Source: a virus. Taken from it: 23,820 nt of DNA. Below the pieces are notes generated by a model. The model was not told the origin of the DNA and made no database searches. It saw only the letters and a program-made list of their open reading frames with translations. The stretch is taken from the IMG/VR virus record IMGVR_UViG_3300025280_000170, positions 1-23,820 of that record; one strand, written 5' to 3'. Shown piece after piece: positions 7,399 through 15,204 of this stretch; the stretch's first letter is position 1; every line of letters starts with the position of its first letter. The position numbers were made by a program, and so were the translations under genes.

Positions 7399-9136
7399 TG
7401 TTATCCCCTGCTTCTATTGGTTGAAATAAAGTTTGGCCGGTATCATCAATAGCATGATCAATCTCTTCCAAACGACCAGTCTTTCTATCGTAAAAGAGTG
7501 TACTAGCAATACCAGCACGGCCAGTAAGTCTATTCTTTAGTACCCGAACTATGGTAGTATTGGCTATGTTCTCATCAGGGTTCTGACGATCTCTTTCCAA
7601 ACCAACAACAACATTAGGTACAGAAGCTAGGCTTCCTGAGCCTCGTAAATCCTGCAAGGTAATACGATCACCCTCTTCATAAGCTTTATTAGTCTTACGT
7701 AACTGAGACACAACATCAATGCGTACTCCAGTACGAGAAACCAACGACCTCAGTTCCTTCATGATGTTATCAATCAAGAGTCGCTCTGAGTTACCACCAT
7801 CGAAATCAGTGGCAGCATTCATTAAACCAGTAGCAGCAGCCGTGATATGATCTAACACAATGACATCAACCTTAAGGGATACAGCCATGTATTCCATGCG
7901 AGCGCATAGATTCTTCAGTGCATTATTACCAAGATGATCATAGATGTAGAAGGATGTTTCATTAAGCTTACTTCTTGCTTCAGCATACTCCTCATCCGAA
8001 AGCTCATCAATAATATCCATATGAATTGGCGGCTTTCCCATCTTATCCCTAAGTTCGTTCATAAGCCTAACAGCCTTAATAGCACGAACAGGTTTATTAA
8101 TCATTAGAGAAATCATATCATCCATAGTTTCCTGTGGTGCTTCCTCTAACATAATAGCACCAACACTACGGTCTTCCTCAAGATGATGGTGCATAACTTC
8201 TCTTAAGATTGTAGACTTACCAGAGCCAGTACCTGAAGCCCACAGTGTAACCTCTCCTGATCTTTGACCAATGAGAAACTCTGTCAGCCTAGTGAATGGG
8301 AAGGGATATACCCTAGTCTTTGAGAAATCAGATTGATCTGCTATCTTAGAAACATGAATGATCTCATCGGGAGAATAGCTCTGTGCTTCCCAAAGAGCGG
8401 ATACTAACTCACTACCTTGTCCATTAACAAGACACTCATTAGCATCCTTGCCGGGAATACTAGCAATCTTACACTTACCCGGAGGCAGAAGTTCCGCAAC
8501 CTCATTCATAGCCTTTTGTCCAGCTTCATCCTGATCAAACGCCAAGACTATTTCTTGATAGGAAACTAACCACTCAAGATTATCTTTCACAGCCTTACCT
8601 GCTCCAGCCGCACCATTAGGTAATGACACAACAGGCCATCGTCCTCCTAGTGCTTGGTTACAAGTCATACAATCATACTCACCCTCAGTAATGATGACTC
8701 TCTTGCCACCGTTTCTCCAAAGATGTTGGCCCCACATGGTTGGCTTATAACTATTACCAATCCACCTAAAGGATTTATTAGCTCCACGTACATGCTGAGC
8801 TATCATGATCCCATCATTAAAGAAGGGAGCAATCTCTTTTCTTTGCCCGTTAACCTCGGCTACTTGGTAGCCATACTTTTTAGCAATCTCCGCTGTAATT
8901 CCACGGGACTTGAGGGCAATACAATCACCCTGAATAAAATTAGCGGACGTTCCTTCAATTACATTTGTCATCTTTGTGGTATTATCTCCCTTTACGTAGA
9001 AGCCACAACTAAAGCAATAACTGTGACCATCATCATAGACAGCTAAGTTATCACTGGAAGTATCTAGCCCCTTTACTGCACATTGGGGGCATCTGTCTCG
9101 GTTAACCACCGTTCCTTTGTCTTCATAATCTTTCAT
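7391..9136 (-). CDS. T7 gp4-like primase-helicase
   Basis: A bifunctional replication protein of 581 aa (T7 gp4 is 566). The N-terminal zinc-binding domain has CPQC (Cys16, Cys19) and CFSC (Cys41, Cys44). The TOPRIM primase core shows IITEGEYDC (Glu151) and AFDQDEAGQ (Asp201, Asp203). The C-terminal DnaB/RecA-like helicase has Walker A WASGTGSGKST (about 299-309), Walker B VDVIVLDHI, a SQLRK segment and a DLRGSGSLAS segment. It unwinds DNA at the fork and makes primers for the adjacent polymerase. GGAG lies 8 nt before the ATG. It overlaps both neighbours by a few nucleotides, as in a compact replication operon. Confidence 0.96.
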   Translation of the reverse strand: MKDYEDKGTVVNRDRCPQCAVKGLDTSSDNLAVYDDGHSYCFSCGFYVKGDNTTKMTNVIEGTSANFIQGDCIALKSRGITAEIAKKYGYQVAEVNGQRKEIAPFFNDGIMIAQHVRGANKSFRWIGNSYKPTMWGQHLWRNGGKRVIITEGEYDCMTCNQALGGRWPVVSLPNGAAGAGKAVKDNLEWLVSYQEIVLAFDQDEAGQKAMNEVAELLPPGKCKIASIPGKDANECLVNGQGSELVSALWEAQSYSPDEIIHVSKIADQSDFSKTRVYPFPFTRLTEFLIGQRSGEVTLWASGTGSGKSTILREVMHHHLEEDRSVGAIMLEEAPQETMDDMISLMINKPVRAIKAVRLMNELRDKMGKPPIHMDIIDELSDEEYAEARSKLNETSFYIYDHLGNNALKNLCARMEYMAVSLKVDVIVLDHITAAATGLMNAATDFDGGNSERLLIDNIMKELRSLVSRTGVRIDVVSQLRKTNKAYEEGDRITLQDLRGSGSLASVPNVVVGLERDRQNPDENIANTTIVRVLKNRLTGRAGIASTLFYDRKTGRLEEIDHAIDDTGQTLFQPIEAGDNNG

Positions 9137-9560
9137 CTCGTATCTCCGAATTAGTCTTCGATTTTTTCATAACCCTACCCACCCCAACAACATCATCAGT
9201 CTTCATAATAACAGCATCAATTTTATCGTGACCTAGTTCCTTTGCAATTAACACTCTATTGTTACCCTTCATTACTACCATAACCTCAGAAAGATTATCC
9301 CAATCCGGGGGATTCTCTTTTAAGATACCTTTAAGACCTCTGAAAAGACTATTAGAGATCATATGGTCAAGTCTTTCTTTAGAGAAAGGTACTATTAGTA
9401 TAGGATCTAGCATATAACCATCATTAGATATCTCTATTTTTAGTTTGTCATAGAAATCTTGTTGTTCAGGGGGTTCAACCATACATCTTAAGCCATCCAA
9501 CTCCACCTCAACTACTTCCATGTTTCCATACGACGTATACTGACTGCTTAGGGTTGTCAT
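9123..9560 (-). CDS. ParB/sulfiredoxin-like domain protein
   Basis: About 145 aa. The segments DGYMLDPILIVPF and VVMKGNNRVLIAKELGHDKIDAVIM match the ParB N-terminal fold, whose G-x-x-R-x-x-A-x-x-x-L-G core binds CTP or DNA in partition proteins and acts as a nuclease or regulator in phage versions. There is no C-terminal helix-turn-helix, so it is not a partition protein of the usual type. The start is ambiguous: ATG at 9560 follows the preceding stop by one base, while GTG at 9578 has AAGG at 7 nt and would add six residues. Role unknown. Confidence 0.65.
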   Translation of the reverse strand: MTTLSSQYTSYGNMEVVEVELDGLRCMVEPPEQQDFYDKLKIEISNDGYMLDPILIVPFSKERLDHMISNSLFRGLKGILKENPPDWDNLSEVMVVMKGNNRVLIAKELGHDKIDAVIMKTDDVVGVGRVMKKSKTNSEIRDERL

Positions 9561-9561
9561 A

Positions 9562-9786
9562 TTAGTTTCTAATTCCACTTATTACCTTAGCAATATTCTC
9601 AATATCCGCAATACTTTGATACGATAATACTTCCCCATCAGTATAGTCGAAATTTATATTTCCTTTAGGATCTAGAACAGCAACCTCAAACGTACCCTCA
9701 TTAGAATTTGTACCGGGTCCGCTGACAAGAGATAGTCCCCAACCATTCTTGAAATCCATACGATCACGAAACTTTTGTCTGTCCAT
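9562..9786 (-). CDS. Small hypothetical protein, 74 aa
   Basis: A 74-residue protein (MDRQKFRDRMDFKNGWGLSLVSG...) that reads like a small beta-rich domain. The motif NGWGLSLVSGPGT...FEVAVLD recurs in small T7-like phage proteins of unknown function, in my recollection. AGGAG lies 8 nt upstream of the ATG at 9786. It is the first gene downstream of the two-tRNA cluster and heads the replication block that continues to the exonuclease. Confidence 0.75.
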   Translation of the reverse strand: MDRQKFRDRMDFKNGWGLSLVSGPGTNSNEGTFEVAVLDPKGNINFDYTDGEVLSYQSIADIENIAKVISGIRN

Positions 9787-9801
9787 AGTATTTCTCCTAA
9801 A

Positions 9802-9874
9802 TGGGCCAGCCCGGATTCGAACCGGGGACCGAACGATTATGAGCCGTTTGCTCTGACCGCTGAGCTACTGGCCC
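9802..9874 (-). tRNA. tRNA with anticodon CAU, probably tRNA-Ile2 (AUA, lysidine type)
   Basis: A complete 73-nt cloverleaf: 7-bp acceptor GGGCCAG/CTGGCCC, anticodon stem AACGG/TCGTT with loop CTCATAA, T-arm CCCGG-TTCGAAT-CCGGG, discriminator A, no encoded CCA. A CAU anticodon could be Met or Ile2. The short D-loop (AGCGGTC) and C4-G69, C5-G68 pairs match E. coli tRNA-Ile2 and the known TilS determinants. Elongator Met has U-A and A-U pairs at those positions. If correct, host TilS would convert C34 to lysidine and the tRNA would read AUA. Confidence 0.92.
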
Positions 9875-9965
9875 GTAGAGGTCTCTTTACCCGGCCACGG
9901 CTTTCCTCATTGCCGACAGGAGGGTTAGGTAGCCTGCGCCATCCGGTGAAGGCCGGGGTATATAG
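9875..9965 (-). other. Structured 91-nt spacer between two tRNA genes
   Basis: No gene fits. On the minus strand CCCGGCC (about 9949-9955) can pair with GGCCGGG (about 9888-9894), enclosing a segment that contains a smaller GGC/GCC stem. The paired unit is about 68 nt, close to tRNA size, but no T-loop consensus or anticodon arm is visible. It could be a decayed tRNA or a processing spacer in a tRNA precursor. Confidence 0.4.
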
Positions 9966-10038
9966 TACCCTCGGTGGGATTCGAACCCACACTGTATGGA
10001 TTTTAAGTCCATTGCCTCTGCCGTTGGGCTACGAGGGC
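9966..10038 (-). tRNA. tRNA-Leu(UAA) with a short variable loop
   Basis: A 73-nt cloverleaf with acceptor GCCCTCG/CGAGGGT (first pair G-U), anticodon stem ATGGA/TCCAT, loop CTTAAAA (anticodon UAA), T-arm GTGGG-TTCGAAT-CCCAC and discriminator A, as leucyl-tRNA synthetase requires. CCA is not encoded. Bacterial leucine tRNAs normally carry a long variable arm; this one has only five bases (ACAGT). It would read UUA, and UUG by wobble. Confidence 0.9.
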
Positions 10039-10051
10039 AATGAGAAGACGA

Positions 10052-10088
10052 GGGTTGGCTTGCCATTATCACAGGACGAAGCCAACCC
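10052..10088 (-). terminator. 10-bp hairpin after the RusA gene
   Basis: GGGTTGGCTT (10052-10061) and AAGCCAACCC (10079-10088) are perfect complements around a 17-nt loop, 8 nt downstream of the RusA stop and 14 nt before the tRNA-Leu 5' end. There is no clean U-tract (TCGTCTTCTC follows). It may therefore be a weak terminator or a processing site that separates mRNA from tRNA. Confidence 0.5.
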
Positions 10089-10095
10089 CCATCCC

Positions 10096-10473
10096 CTACA
10101 ACTTATCAACTCCAATAAGGAAGTAGCCGGGTTCACCAGCTTCGGCCCATTGTTTAGTAATGTATAACTTATGAATTTGAGAATCATCAACCCAAAGTTT
10201 CTTATTCAGAACATCCAAGACAGCCTTAGCAAAATTATCTACGTCTGCCTTTGGATATTCTAGTTTAGTTTTCTTAGGTCGAGTAATAAACAACTCCAAG
10301 TCTACAATAATTGGACCTTCGATAAGCTCGAAATCCGTACCTAGAACTTCATACACTTCTTCTGCACACTCCGCCCTGAATTTCTTATATGGTCCAGTAA
10401 AGTATGCACCATACCTAGAAACACGGGGTCTACTGGCTGCTATGGGATTAATATTAAATCTCCACTCTGGCAC
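10096..10473 (-). CDS. RusA-family Holliday junction resolvase
   Basis: A 125-aa endodeoxyribonuclease that cleaves branched DNA and takes the place of T7 gp3 endonuclease I in this gene order. The family's catalytic Asp residues are in YPKADVDNFAKAVLDVLN (Asp77, Asp79) and LWVDDSQI (Asp96/Asp97). The N-terminal SRPRVSRYG...FTGPYKKFR segment is also typical. Length matches RusA (about 120 aa). The start is GTG at 10473, with AGGAG 7 nt upstream. It follows the ssDNA-binding protein gene by 13 nt. It probably resolves replication and recombination intermediates before packaging. Confidence 0.93.
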   Translation of the reverse strand: MPEWRFNINPIAASRPRVSRYGAYFTGPYKKFRAECAEEVYEVLGTDFELIEGPIIVDLELFITRPKKTKLEYPKADVDNFAKAVLDVLNKKLWVDDSQIHKLYITKQWAEAGEPGYFLIGVDKL

Positions 10474-10486
10474 AGCTAGACTCCTA

Positions 10487-11005
10487 TCAGAACGGGAGAT
10501 CCTCAGTATCTCCAGCGTCAGTGTTTACAATAGTTTCGGCCTTATGCTCAGAACCATCGAAACCATCTGTAGCTTCAAAGCCACCAGTAAAGTCTCGTTC
10601 TGCCTTCTCAATAATCTGAACACCATTAAGGAACATGCTCAGAGAATTATCACGCTCAATGACGACAGGAGTAAGCCTAAGCTTAACCCTATCACCACCA
10701 TAAGGAGTAGCCGTCGTAGGCTTTGCTGACGCATCAACGCACGGAAATGCATGGACTTCCTTTCTAACAAAGATCTTAGTCTTTGACTTGAGTGTACTAA
10801 TCCCATCATCCTCAGTTTTAAGACTATTAATTTTAGTGCATCCCAATTCCTTGGCGACATCATCCATGTACTGCATGGTTTCGTCATCAAGAATTACAGT
10901 GATGTTGTGATTAGCCGAGTCAAGACCAAACTTGCTATCCGGCTTGTGTAGGTGTGACCAACGAACCTCAAGATCCTCAGTCACAAAAGAATTACCGCGC
11001 TTCAT
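10487..11005 (-). CDS. T7 gp2.5-like single-stranded DNA-binding protein
   Basis: 172 aa with an OB-fold-like body and the family hallmark, an acidic tail ending in an aromatic residue (DAGDTEDLPF). In T7 gp2.5 the terminal Phe and acidic tail contact the polymerase and primase-helicase. The PTTATPYGGDRVKLRLTPVV segment resembles the conserved core of DUF2815/gp2.5 proteins. The ATG at 11005 has AAGGAG 9 nt upstream and lies inside the 3' end of the preceding gene. It sits before RusA, the same order as T7 gp2.5-gp3. Confidence 0.92.
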   Translation of the reverse strand: MKRGNSFVTEDLEVRWSHLHKPDSKFGLDSANHNITVILDDETMQYMDDVAKELGCTKINSLKTEDDGISTLKSKTKIFVRKEVHAFPCVDASAKPTTATPYGGDRVKLRLTPVVIERDNSLSMFLNGVQIIEKAERDFTGGFEATDGFDGSEHKAETIVNTDAGDTEDLPF

Positions 11006-11207
11006 CGTTAGCTTCTCCTTCTTCAGTAGCTTCCATTTTAGTACCTTCAGTTACAATATTAGTAATCGTCTGGTTAATTCCGTCTGCCAGTTCATTCAAC
11101 GCACGACTGATGTTACCAAGAAATGATAGCACAGCCTCCGTTTTAATTCCGGGCGGTAGTGACGGCCCCTGATCGGGGGTATCCTTTTTATCTTCATTCA
11201 TAACCAT
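10992..11207 (-). CDS. Small acidic hypothetical protein, 71 aa
   Basis: MVMNEDKKDTPDQG... has a disordered acidic head, a central amphipathic helix (VLSFLGNISRALNELADGINQTI) and an acidic tail. The ATG at 11207 is chosen because GGAGG lies 5 nt upstream; the frame extends to a TTG at 11222 without support. The stop overlaps the SSB start by 14 nt. No family recognised. Confidence 0.7.
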   Translation of the reverse strand: MVMNEDKKDTPDQGPSLPPGIKTEAVLSFLGNISRALNELADGINQTITNIVTEGTKMEATEEGEANDEAR

Positions 11208-11223
11208 TGTATCCTCCGACAAT

Positions 11224-11892
11224 TCAATTCTCCTTGTCTAAAACTTCTAAATACGGATGACCATCTATAACTACACCTACAGAAACAATCGGTTTCTTCA
11301 TATGATTTTTAGCGTAGTTCATAACAACATGCCCTGCATCTATTCCACACCCTACATTCATACCAAATATATGGTTTCCAACTGGTGTCTTCAACCATTG
11401 TATACCAGCAACACTATGGGTGTGACCCATAACCCAAGAATTTCCTGTAAGTTTTGCAGAATTAAATGCAGGGGCTATACCACTAGTTCCTGTACCATGA
11501 GAATAATTAACACCATCTATCTGTGTGGTATATTCCCACTTCCAATGTGGAGTACCCCATAACTCTCTATAGTTTTTAAGATATACAGTAGGGATACCGA
11601 CATCAGCATTCAATCTAATAACCCGCTCGTCATGATTTCCAATCATAACATCTGCCACAGGAAACAATCGTTTCCATCTTTTAATAGTCTCCACTATATT
11701 CCAATACTCATGCATCGCAGAATCAGACTCAGGGTGTTTCTTATGAAACGAGATAGCATGGTGGTCTACTATATCCCCAATGAACACTGTTTTGTTTGTC
11801 TTATATTTTCGTTTAATAAGCTTTACAAAATCAAAGTATTCAGGATGCTCAGCAGGTAGGTGGAGATCACCTATTACTAGAACTCTTGACAT
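11224..11892 (-). CDS. Calcineurin-like metallophosphoesterase
   Basis: 222 aa from ATG 11892, chosen because AAGGA lies upstream and the frame then begins directly at the first motif, MSRVLVIGDLHLP. All motifs of the dinuclear metallophosphoesterase fold are present: GDLH (Asp9, His11), GDIVDHH (Asp40), GNHDER (Asn86, His87), YSHG (His132) and GHTH (His157, His159). Substrates in this fold include nucleotides, cyclic nucleotides and phosphoproteins, and cannot be told apart here. Similar enzymes are common in marine T7-like phages. One possible role is hydrolysing a nucleotide signal or removing end phosphates, but this is unproven. Confidence 0.9.
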   Translation of the reverse strand: MSRVLVIGDLHLPAEHPEYFDFVKLIKRKYKTNKTVFIGDIVDHHAISFHKKHPESDSAMHEYWNIVETIKRWKRLFPVADVMIGNHDERVIRLNADVGIPTVYLKNYRELWGTPHWKWEYTTQIDGVNYSHGTGTSGIAPAFNSAKLTGNSWVMGHTHSVAGIQWLKTPVGNHIFGMNVGCGIDAGHVVMNYAKNHMKKPIVSVGVVIDGHPYLEVLDKEN

Positions 11893-12118
11893 CTTGTTTA
11901 TCCTTACAAAATCTATTTCTATAATCCTGCTGCCATTGTGTTGCAATGGGTGGCAGGTCAGCACGCTTCCGTGTACCGGGCTTAGGGTACGCTTTCACGA
12001 AGTCTCCATTAGCATCAACCTCATGAACCCATTCCTCATAATAAGCCTTGACTGGCTTATATACATCCAGCTTACCATTACGATGCTTCTGTTGAATTTT
12101 ATTAATCGGTTTCTTCAT
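11867..12118 (-). CDS. Small hypothetical protein, 83 aa
   Basis: A basic N-terminus (MKKPINKIQQKHRNGKLDVYK) leads to a Trp/Tyr-rich middle and a Pro/Lys/Arg segment (YPKPGTRKRADLPP). Start ATG 12118 has GGAGG about 9 nt upstream; the frame can be extended only to a TTG. It overlaps the metallophosphoesterase start by 26 nt. No family is recognised. The charge suggests nucleic-acid contact, an inference only. Confidence 0.65.
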   Translation of the reverse strand: MKKPINKIQQKHRNGKLDVYKPVKAYYEEWVHEVDANGDFVKAYPKPGTRKRADLPPIATQWQQDYRNRFCKDKQDVKSSSNR

Positions 12119-12248
12119 CGTCAAAATCCTCCGGGTCGTTTATTATAATATCTAAATCTAAGATAATGATCTCATCATTAGAGATTATGTAGTCTCCATC
12201 CTCAATCAGAATCAAAGTCGAACTCAAATCCGTCTTCGTCATCATCAT
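12102..12248 (-). CDS. Hidden small acidic protein, about 48 aa
   Basis: This frame fills the gap between two annotated genes. It opens with three consecutive ATGs (12248, 12245, 12242), preceded by GAGG about 9 nt upstream, and reads without a stop through a hydrophobic and acidic sequence (LILIEDGDYIISNDEIIILD...) to TAA at 12102. It overlaps the upstream gene by 47 nt and the downstream gene by 17 nt. The alternation of Ile/Leu with Asp/Glu suggests a small beta-sheet domain. Function unknown. Confidence 0.55.
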   Translation of the reverse strand: MMMTKTDLSSTLILIEDGDYIISNDEIIILDLDIIINDPEDFDDEETD

Positions 12249-12474
12249 CTAAACCATCCTCAGGAATAAAGACATTAATATGTAGCCCCTTAACTGGAGC
12301 TAGTTTCTGTACAAAGAAAGTGGCTGCAAGGTTTGTTAAGAATATACGGGACAATTCCTTGGATGGAAAGGTAAAGGTTATATCTTTATTTCCTCTACAA
12401 TTCCTCACCAAGTTAACCGTATAACTTATAGCTTCTTCCATCTCATGTTCACTGTCTATCAACCTCATCGTCAT
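12202..12474 (-). CDS. Small hypothetical protein with Asp/Glu-rich tail, 90 aa
   Basis: A mixed alpha-beta body (ITFTFPSKELSRIFLTNLA...) ends in a strongly acidic tail (LDDDDEDGFEFDFDSD), a form seen in DNA mimics and in partners of DNA-binding proteins. The ATG at 12474 has AAGGGGG 8 nt upstream; a second ATG is two codons in. It overlaps the preceding gene by 26 nt. No family recognised. Confidence 0.7.
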   Translation of the reverse strand: MTMRLIDSEHEMEEAISYTVNLVRNCRGNKDITFTFPSKELSRIFLTNLAATFFVQKLAPVKGLHINVFIPEDGLDDDDEDGFEFDFDSD

Positions 12475-12859
12475 GATTTTGCCCCCTTCTTAAAGTTGAC
12501 ATCTCAATAATAATCTCCCGGGGAATACTATGAACCGTTCCTGTCGTATCCTCCCCAACTGTATCCGTGAATGCTACATACTCCTCATTCTCAAATAAAA
12601 TATAACCTACATTTTTAATCTGAGGTAAAGGTTCTGTGGCATATGAATACGCTTCCTCTACTGTGACCCACTCAGGACCACCCTGAGAATGAGCGTCAAC
12701 CCAAATGATTTCCCTTATCTCAAGCAAAGAGGTAATCAGATCTGAGAACTCTTTCAATTTCGAATTGTCCTCTTTCGGGCAGCTCTGGCAATGACAATCC
12801 GAGTTGTTCTTCAACATCCTCCTTGAGTCTCTGTAGCTGGTCTTCCTTATGCATTTCAT
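12449..12859 (-). CDS. Hypothetical protein overlapping the RNAP1 3' end; start uncertain
   Basis: The C-terminal part (REIIWVDAHSQGGPEW to REIIIEM) is a coherent small domain of a kind I recall from T7-like phages, where it usually forms a protein of 60-80 aa. The frame stays open 140 nt into RNAP1, and the ATG at 12859 has an AAGGGAAG site. If used, it adds about 45 residues including HCQSC, which look less protein-like. A non-ATG start near 12727 (TTG) is the alternative. The stop overlaps the next gene by 26 nt. Function unknown. Confidence 0.6.
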   Translation of the reverse strand: MKCIRKTSYRDSRRMLKNNSDCHCQSCPKEDNSKLKEFSDLITSLLEIREIIWVDAHSQGGPEWVTVEEAYSYATEPLPQIKNVGYILFENEEYVAFTDTVGEDTTGTVHSIPREIIIEMSTLRRGQNHDDEVDRQ

Positions 12860-15179
12860 AAAATTCTTCCCTTATGAATGGTACTAATAAATCCATATCT
12901 GGAGCAGGACAACCATAGGAATCATGAACCATAGAGAACTGGTACATTCCATTCATTATAGCACGATACACTGTACAGAATAAATGACTGGCATCTAAAC
13001 TATGTATCCAGTTAGGTGATATAGCCTGCATAACTGCCTTGCGATCCACATCCGTCTGACTATGGGTAGCAAAGATTAATTCTTTTTTATTAAATAACTC
13101 AGCAAAGCTACGACGCTTCGTTGGTTTGAAGTAAGCATGGACCACACGGAATCCTGATGGTGTGGTATAAACAATGTGTTCATTAAGATTACTTGCTATC
13201 TCCCCAATCTTCCTAAGATATTCCTTACCCTTGTTAGGCATGACTAAAGATTCTTCTAACCCAGCTTTTATAGCTCGGGCTAGTTCAGTAATAGCTGCAT
13301 TCTGAGAATCCTTAGGCATCCAATCCAAGTGTCCCTCAGTTTTAAGATACCGCTGTATACCATAGAATGTAAGACCATATGGTTCACACATAGTACTACG
13401 CTTTGTAACTTTTCTTGGTATCTTATGTTTCCAATGAACGAGAAAATCATCATACAATGATACCTCTTCTTTAGTTTTATCGCAGAATACTGTAACCTTA
13501 TCGGCAATAAACTGATAGAGATCTTGAGGTAAATCATTAACATCTACGTTAGTCAGCTTGGCAATGACCTCATCTCTCATTATAGAGGACCAATGCTGAG
13601 AGCCATTGCACGCCCCATCAACCTGAACAGGAACCTGTGTTAAACCATCCTCCCTGAACAAATCAAATATTGCGGCAAGCCTTTGGAACGATGGGTTCTT
13701 TTTTGTTTTATCTGAAACCCACTCTTTATTTTCATAGGGATCATTATTGATAGCCCGTAACATCTCAATGTTATCATCAACCCATTTAACTCTGTCGGCA
13801 AACGAACCCTTATCCTCATCAAACAGGTTCGCTATATGTATCTTAAGCCACCTCACCCCACCTGTGGTTTGTTGTCTTGGTTCAGCAAACATAATTAAAC
13901 CGACATCTAAATCAGAACCCTGACAAGACAATAGCTCACAGGTAGAATACGCCCTACCCCTAAAATCTAGTGTGTAAGGCATGTACCAAAATTCATACTT
14001 TGATAATTCCTTGGCGAGATTTAGTCTAACAAGCAAACGACAACGGTGTTGCTCGGACTTAAACCAGTCACCCCAATGTTCTTCTCTTGCCACGCACCAC
14101 TTGGCCTGTTCTTCTTTAGATCCATCTTCAGGATAAGGTTCATTAAACATAAACACATCTAAAGAGAAAGCCGGAAGGTTTGCAAGACAAGTATTATTTT
14201 TAAAGAGATTCTCCATTACCCCCAAGACCTTTGGATTCACAGTCCACTCGGTCTGCATCATGGCATTTAAACCATCTAACACAAGCTGACTAGGTTGAGA
14301 GAAACTCTGAGGCTTTAAATAACCTTCTTCGTAATCTGAAAGATACCTCTGGACAACTTCCTTACGGGACCAGTGATTAAGATAACCACCACTGGCTTGT
14401 AAGGTGTGATCGACAGGAGGTACTATCATAGGTCGATACAATAAATTCTTAGACTCAAGTATTGCATGTTTATCATGGAGATCCCTAAGTATATCAGGTC
14501 GTAGGGTAATAAACAAACGCTTTCTCCACATCTTACCCCCACCATATCGTTGGGATAGCATTAGAAAAATACCAGAGGTTTCTGCAATACGAAGCATATG
14601 ATGTCCAAAGTCTTGTCTTCGTTTTAAGGATACGTTTTGTAGACAACCTACCTTAATAGAGAAGGCCCGGCATCTTTTAGTTGTCCAGTTCTTTATAAAC
14701 TTGGATTGCCTTTGCCAATCGTTTTTAAAATCTTCTTTAGATTGTTGATAAGCTATGATAGCAAAGGCTTCTTGGGAAATAATATTCGATAGTTTTTGTG
14801 CAGTAGGTAATGGATAGGCAGGGTTCATCAACCCTGAGAATTCCTTATCCCTGAACATGGCTGATCGTAACCATTCCCTAATGAAACATCTTAGGGTTAG
14901 GTCAGCCATCTTAGGCGCACCTAAAGCCAACAGTGGTATTAACCAAGTAGGTGTCTTATGGTTACTACATAATTTATCTATCCATTCTTGATAGAAAGGG
15001 GTGAGGTGGACTACCGTAGCATCAAGTAACTGTTGCTCCGGTAGCCCTTCATCTGGTGAACGCTCATAGTCTTTCCAGTAGCGAGCGATTCCACCCATTA
15101 TCATCTCCTCTTCCATGAGATTTTGAGTAGATATCCTCTCGCCTCTGTCTTGTTCTGAGAGTTTGTCCCATAATTGCAT
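12720..15179 (-). CDS. T7-like single-subunit DNA-dependent RNA polymerase (RNAP1)
   Basis: 819 aa (T7 is 883). It transcribes phage genes without host subunits. Visible core: YRPMIVPPVDHT (about 248-259), the DFRGRAYS strand (405-412) followed by CQGSDLD, motif A QVDGACNGSQHWS with catalytic Asp521, motif B TKRSTMCEPYG with Lys593 and Tyr601 (T7 Lys631, Tyr639), SPNWIHSLDASH, and motif C MVHDSYG with His752 and Asp753 (T7 His811, Asp812). The C-terminus DYLFA resembles the T7 FAFA end. AAGGAG precedes the ATG. A family B promoter-like motif lies 26 nt upstream, so the gene may be driven by a phage polymerase. Confidence 0.97.
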   Translation of the reverse strand: MQLWDKLSEQDRGERISTQNLMEEEMIMGGIARYWKDYERSPDEGLPEQQLLDATVVHLTPFYQEWIDKLCSNHKTPTWLIPLLALGAPKMADLTLRCFIREWLRSAMFRDKEFSGLMNPAYPLPTAQKLSNIISQEAFAIIAYQQSKEDFKNDWQRQSKFIKNWTTKRCRAFSIKVGCLQNVSLKRRQDFGHHMLRIAETSGIFLMLSQRYGGGKMWRKRLFITLRPDILRDLHDKHAILESKNLLYRPMIVPPVDHTLQASGGYLNHWSRKEVVQRYLSDYEEGYLKPQSFSQPSQLVLDGLNAMMQTEWTVNPKVLGVMENLFKNNTCLANLPAFSLDVFMFNEPYPEDGSKEEQAKWCVAREEHWGDWFKSEQHRCRLLVRLNLAKELSKYEFWYMPYTLDFRGRAYSTCELLSCQGSDLDVGLIMFAEPRQQTTGGVRWLKIHIANLFDEDKGSFADRVKWVDDNIEMLRAINNDPYENKEWVSDKTKKNPSFQRLAAIFDLFREDGLTQVPVQVDGACNGSQHWSSIMRDEVIAKLTNVDVNDLPQDLYQFIADKVTVFCDKTKEEVSLYDDFLVHWKHKIPRKVTKRSTMCEPYGLTFYGIQRYLKTEGHLDWMPKDSQNAAITELARAIKAGLEESLVMPNKGKEYLRKIGEIASNLNEHIVYTTPSGFRVVHAYFKPTKRRSFAELFNKKELIFATHSQTDVDRKAVMQAISPNWIHSLDASHLFCTVYRAIMNGMYQFSMVHDSYGCPAPDMDLLVPFIREEFYEMHKEDQLQRLKEDVEEQLGLSLPELPERGQFEIERVLRSDYLFA

Positions 15180-15204
15180 AAGGATCTCCTTTGTCAGTAA
15201 GTAG

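Noticed and set aside
9802-9874. Calling the CAU tRNA elongator or initiator Met
   Set aside because: The acceptor pairs C4-G69 and C5-G68 and the short D-loop fit tRNA-Ile2 better than Met. The G1-C72 pair argues against initiator Met. Met is kept as an alternative.
9775-10167. A 130-aa plus-strand ORF
   Set aside because: It runs through two tRNA genes on the opposite strand. Reads through antisense tRNA give typical spurious proteins with GGIRTHT-like segments.
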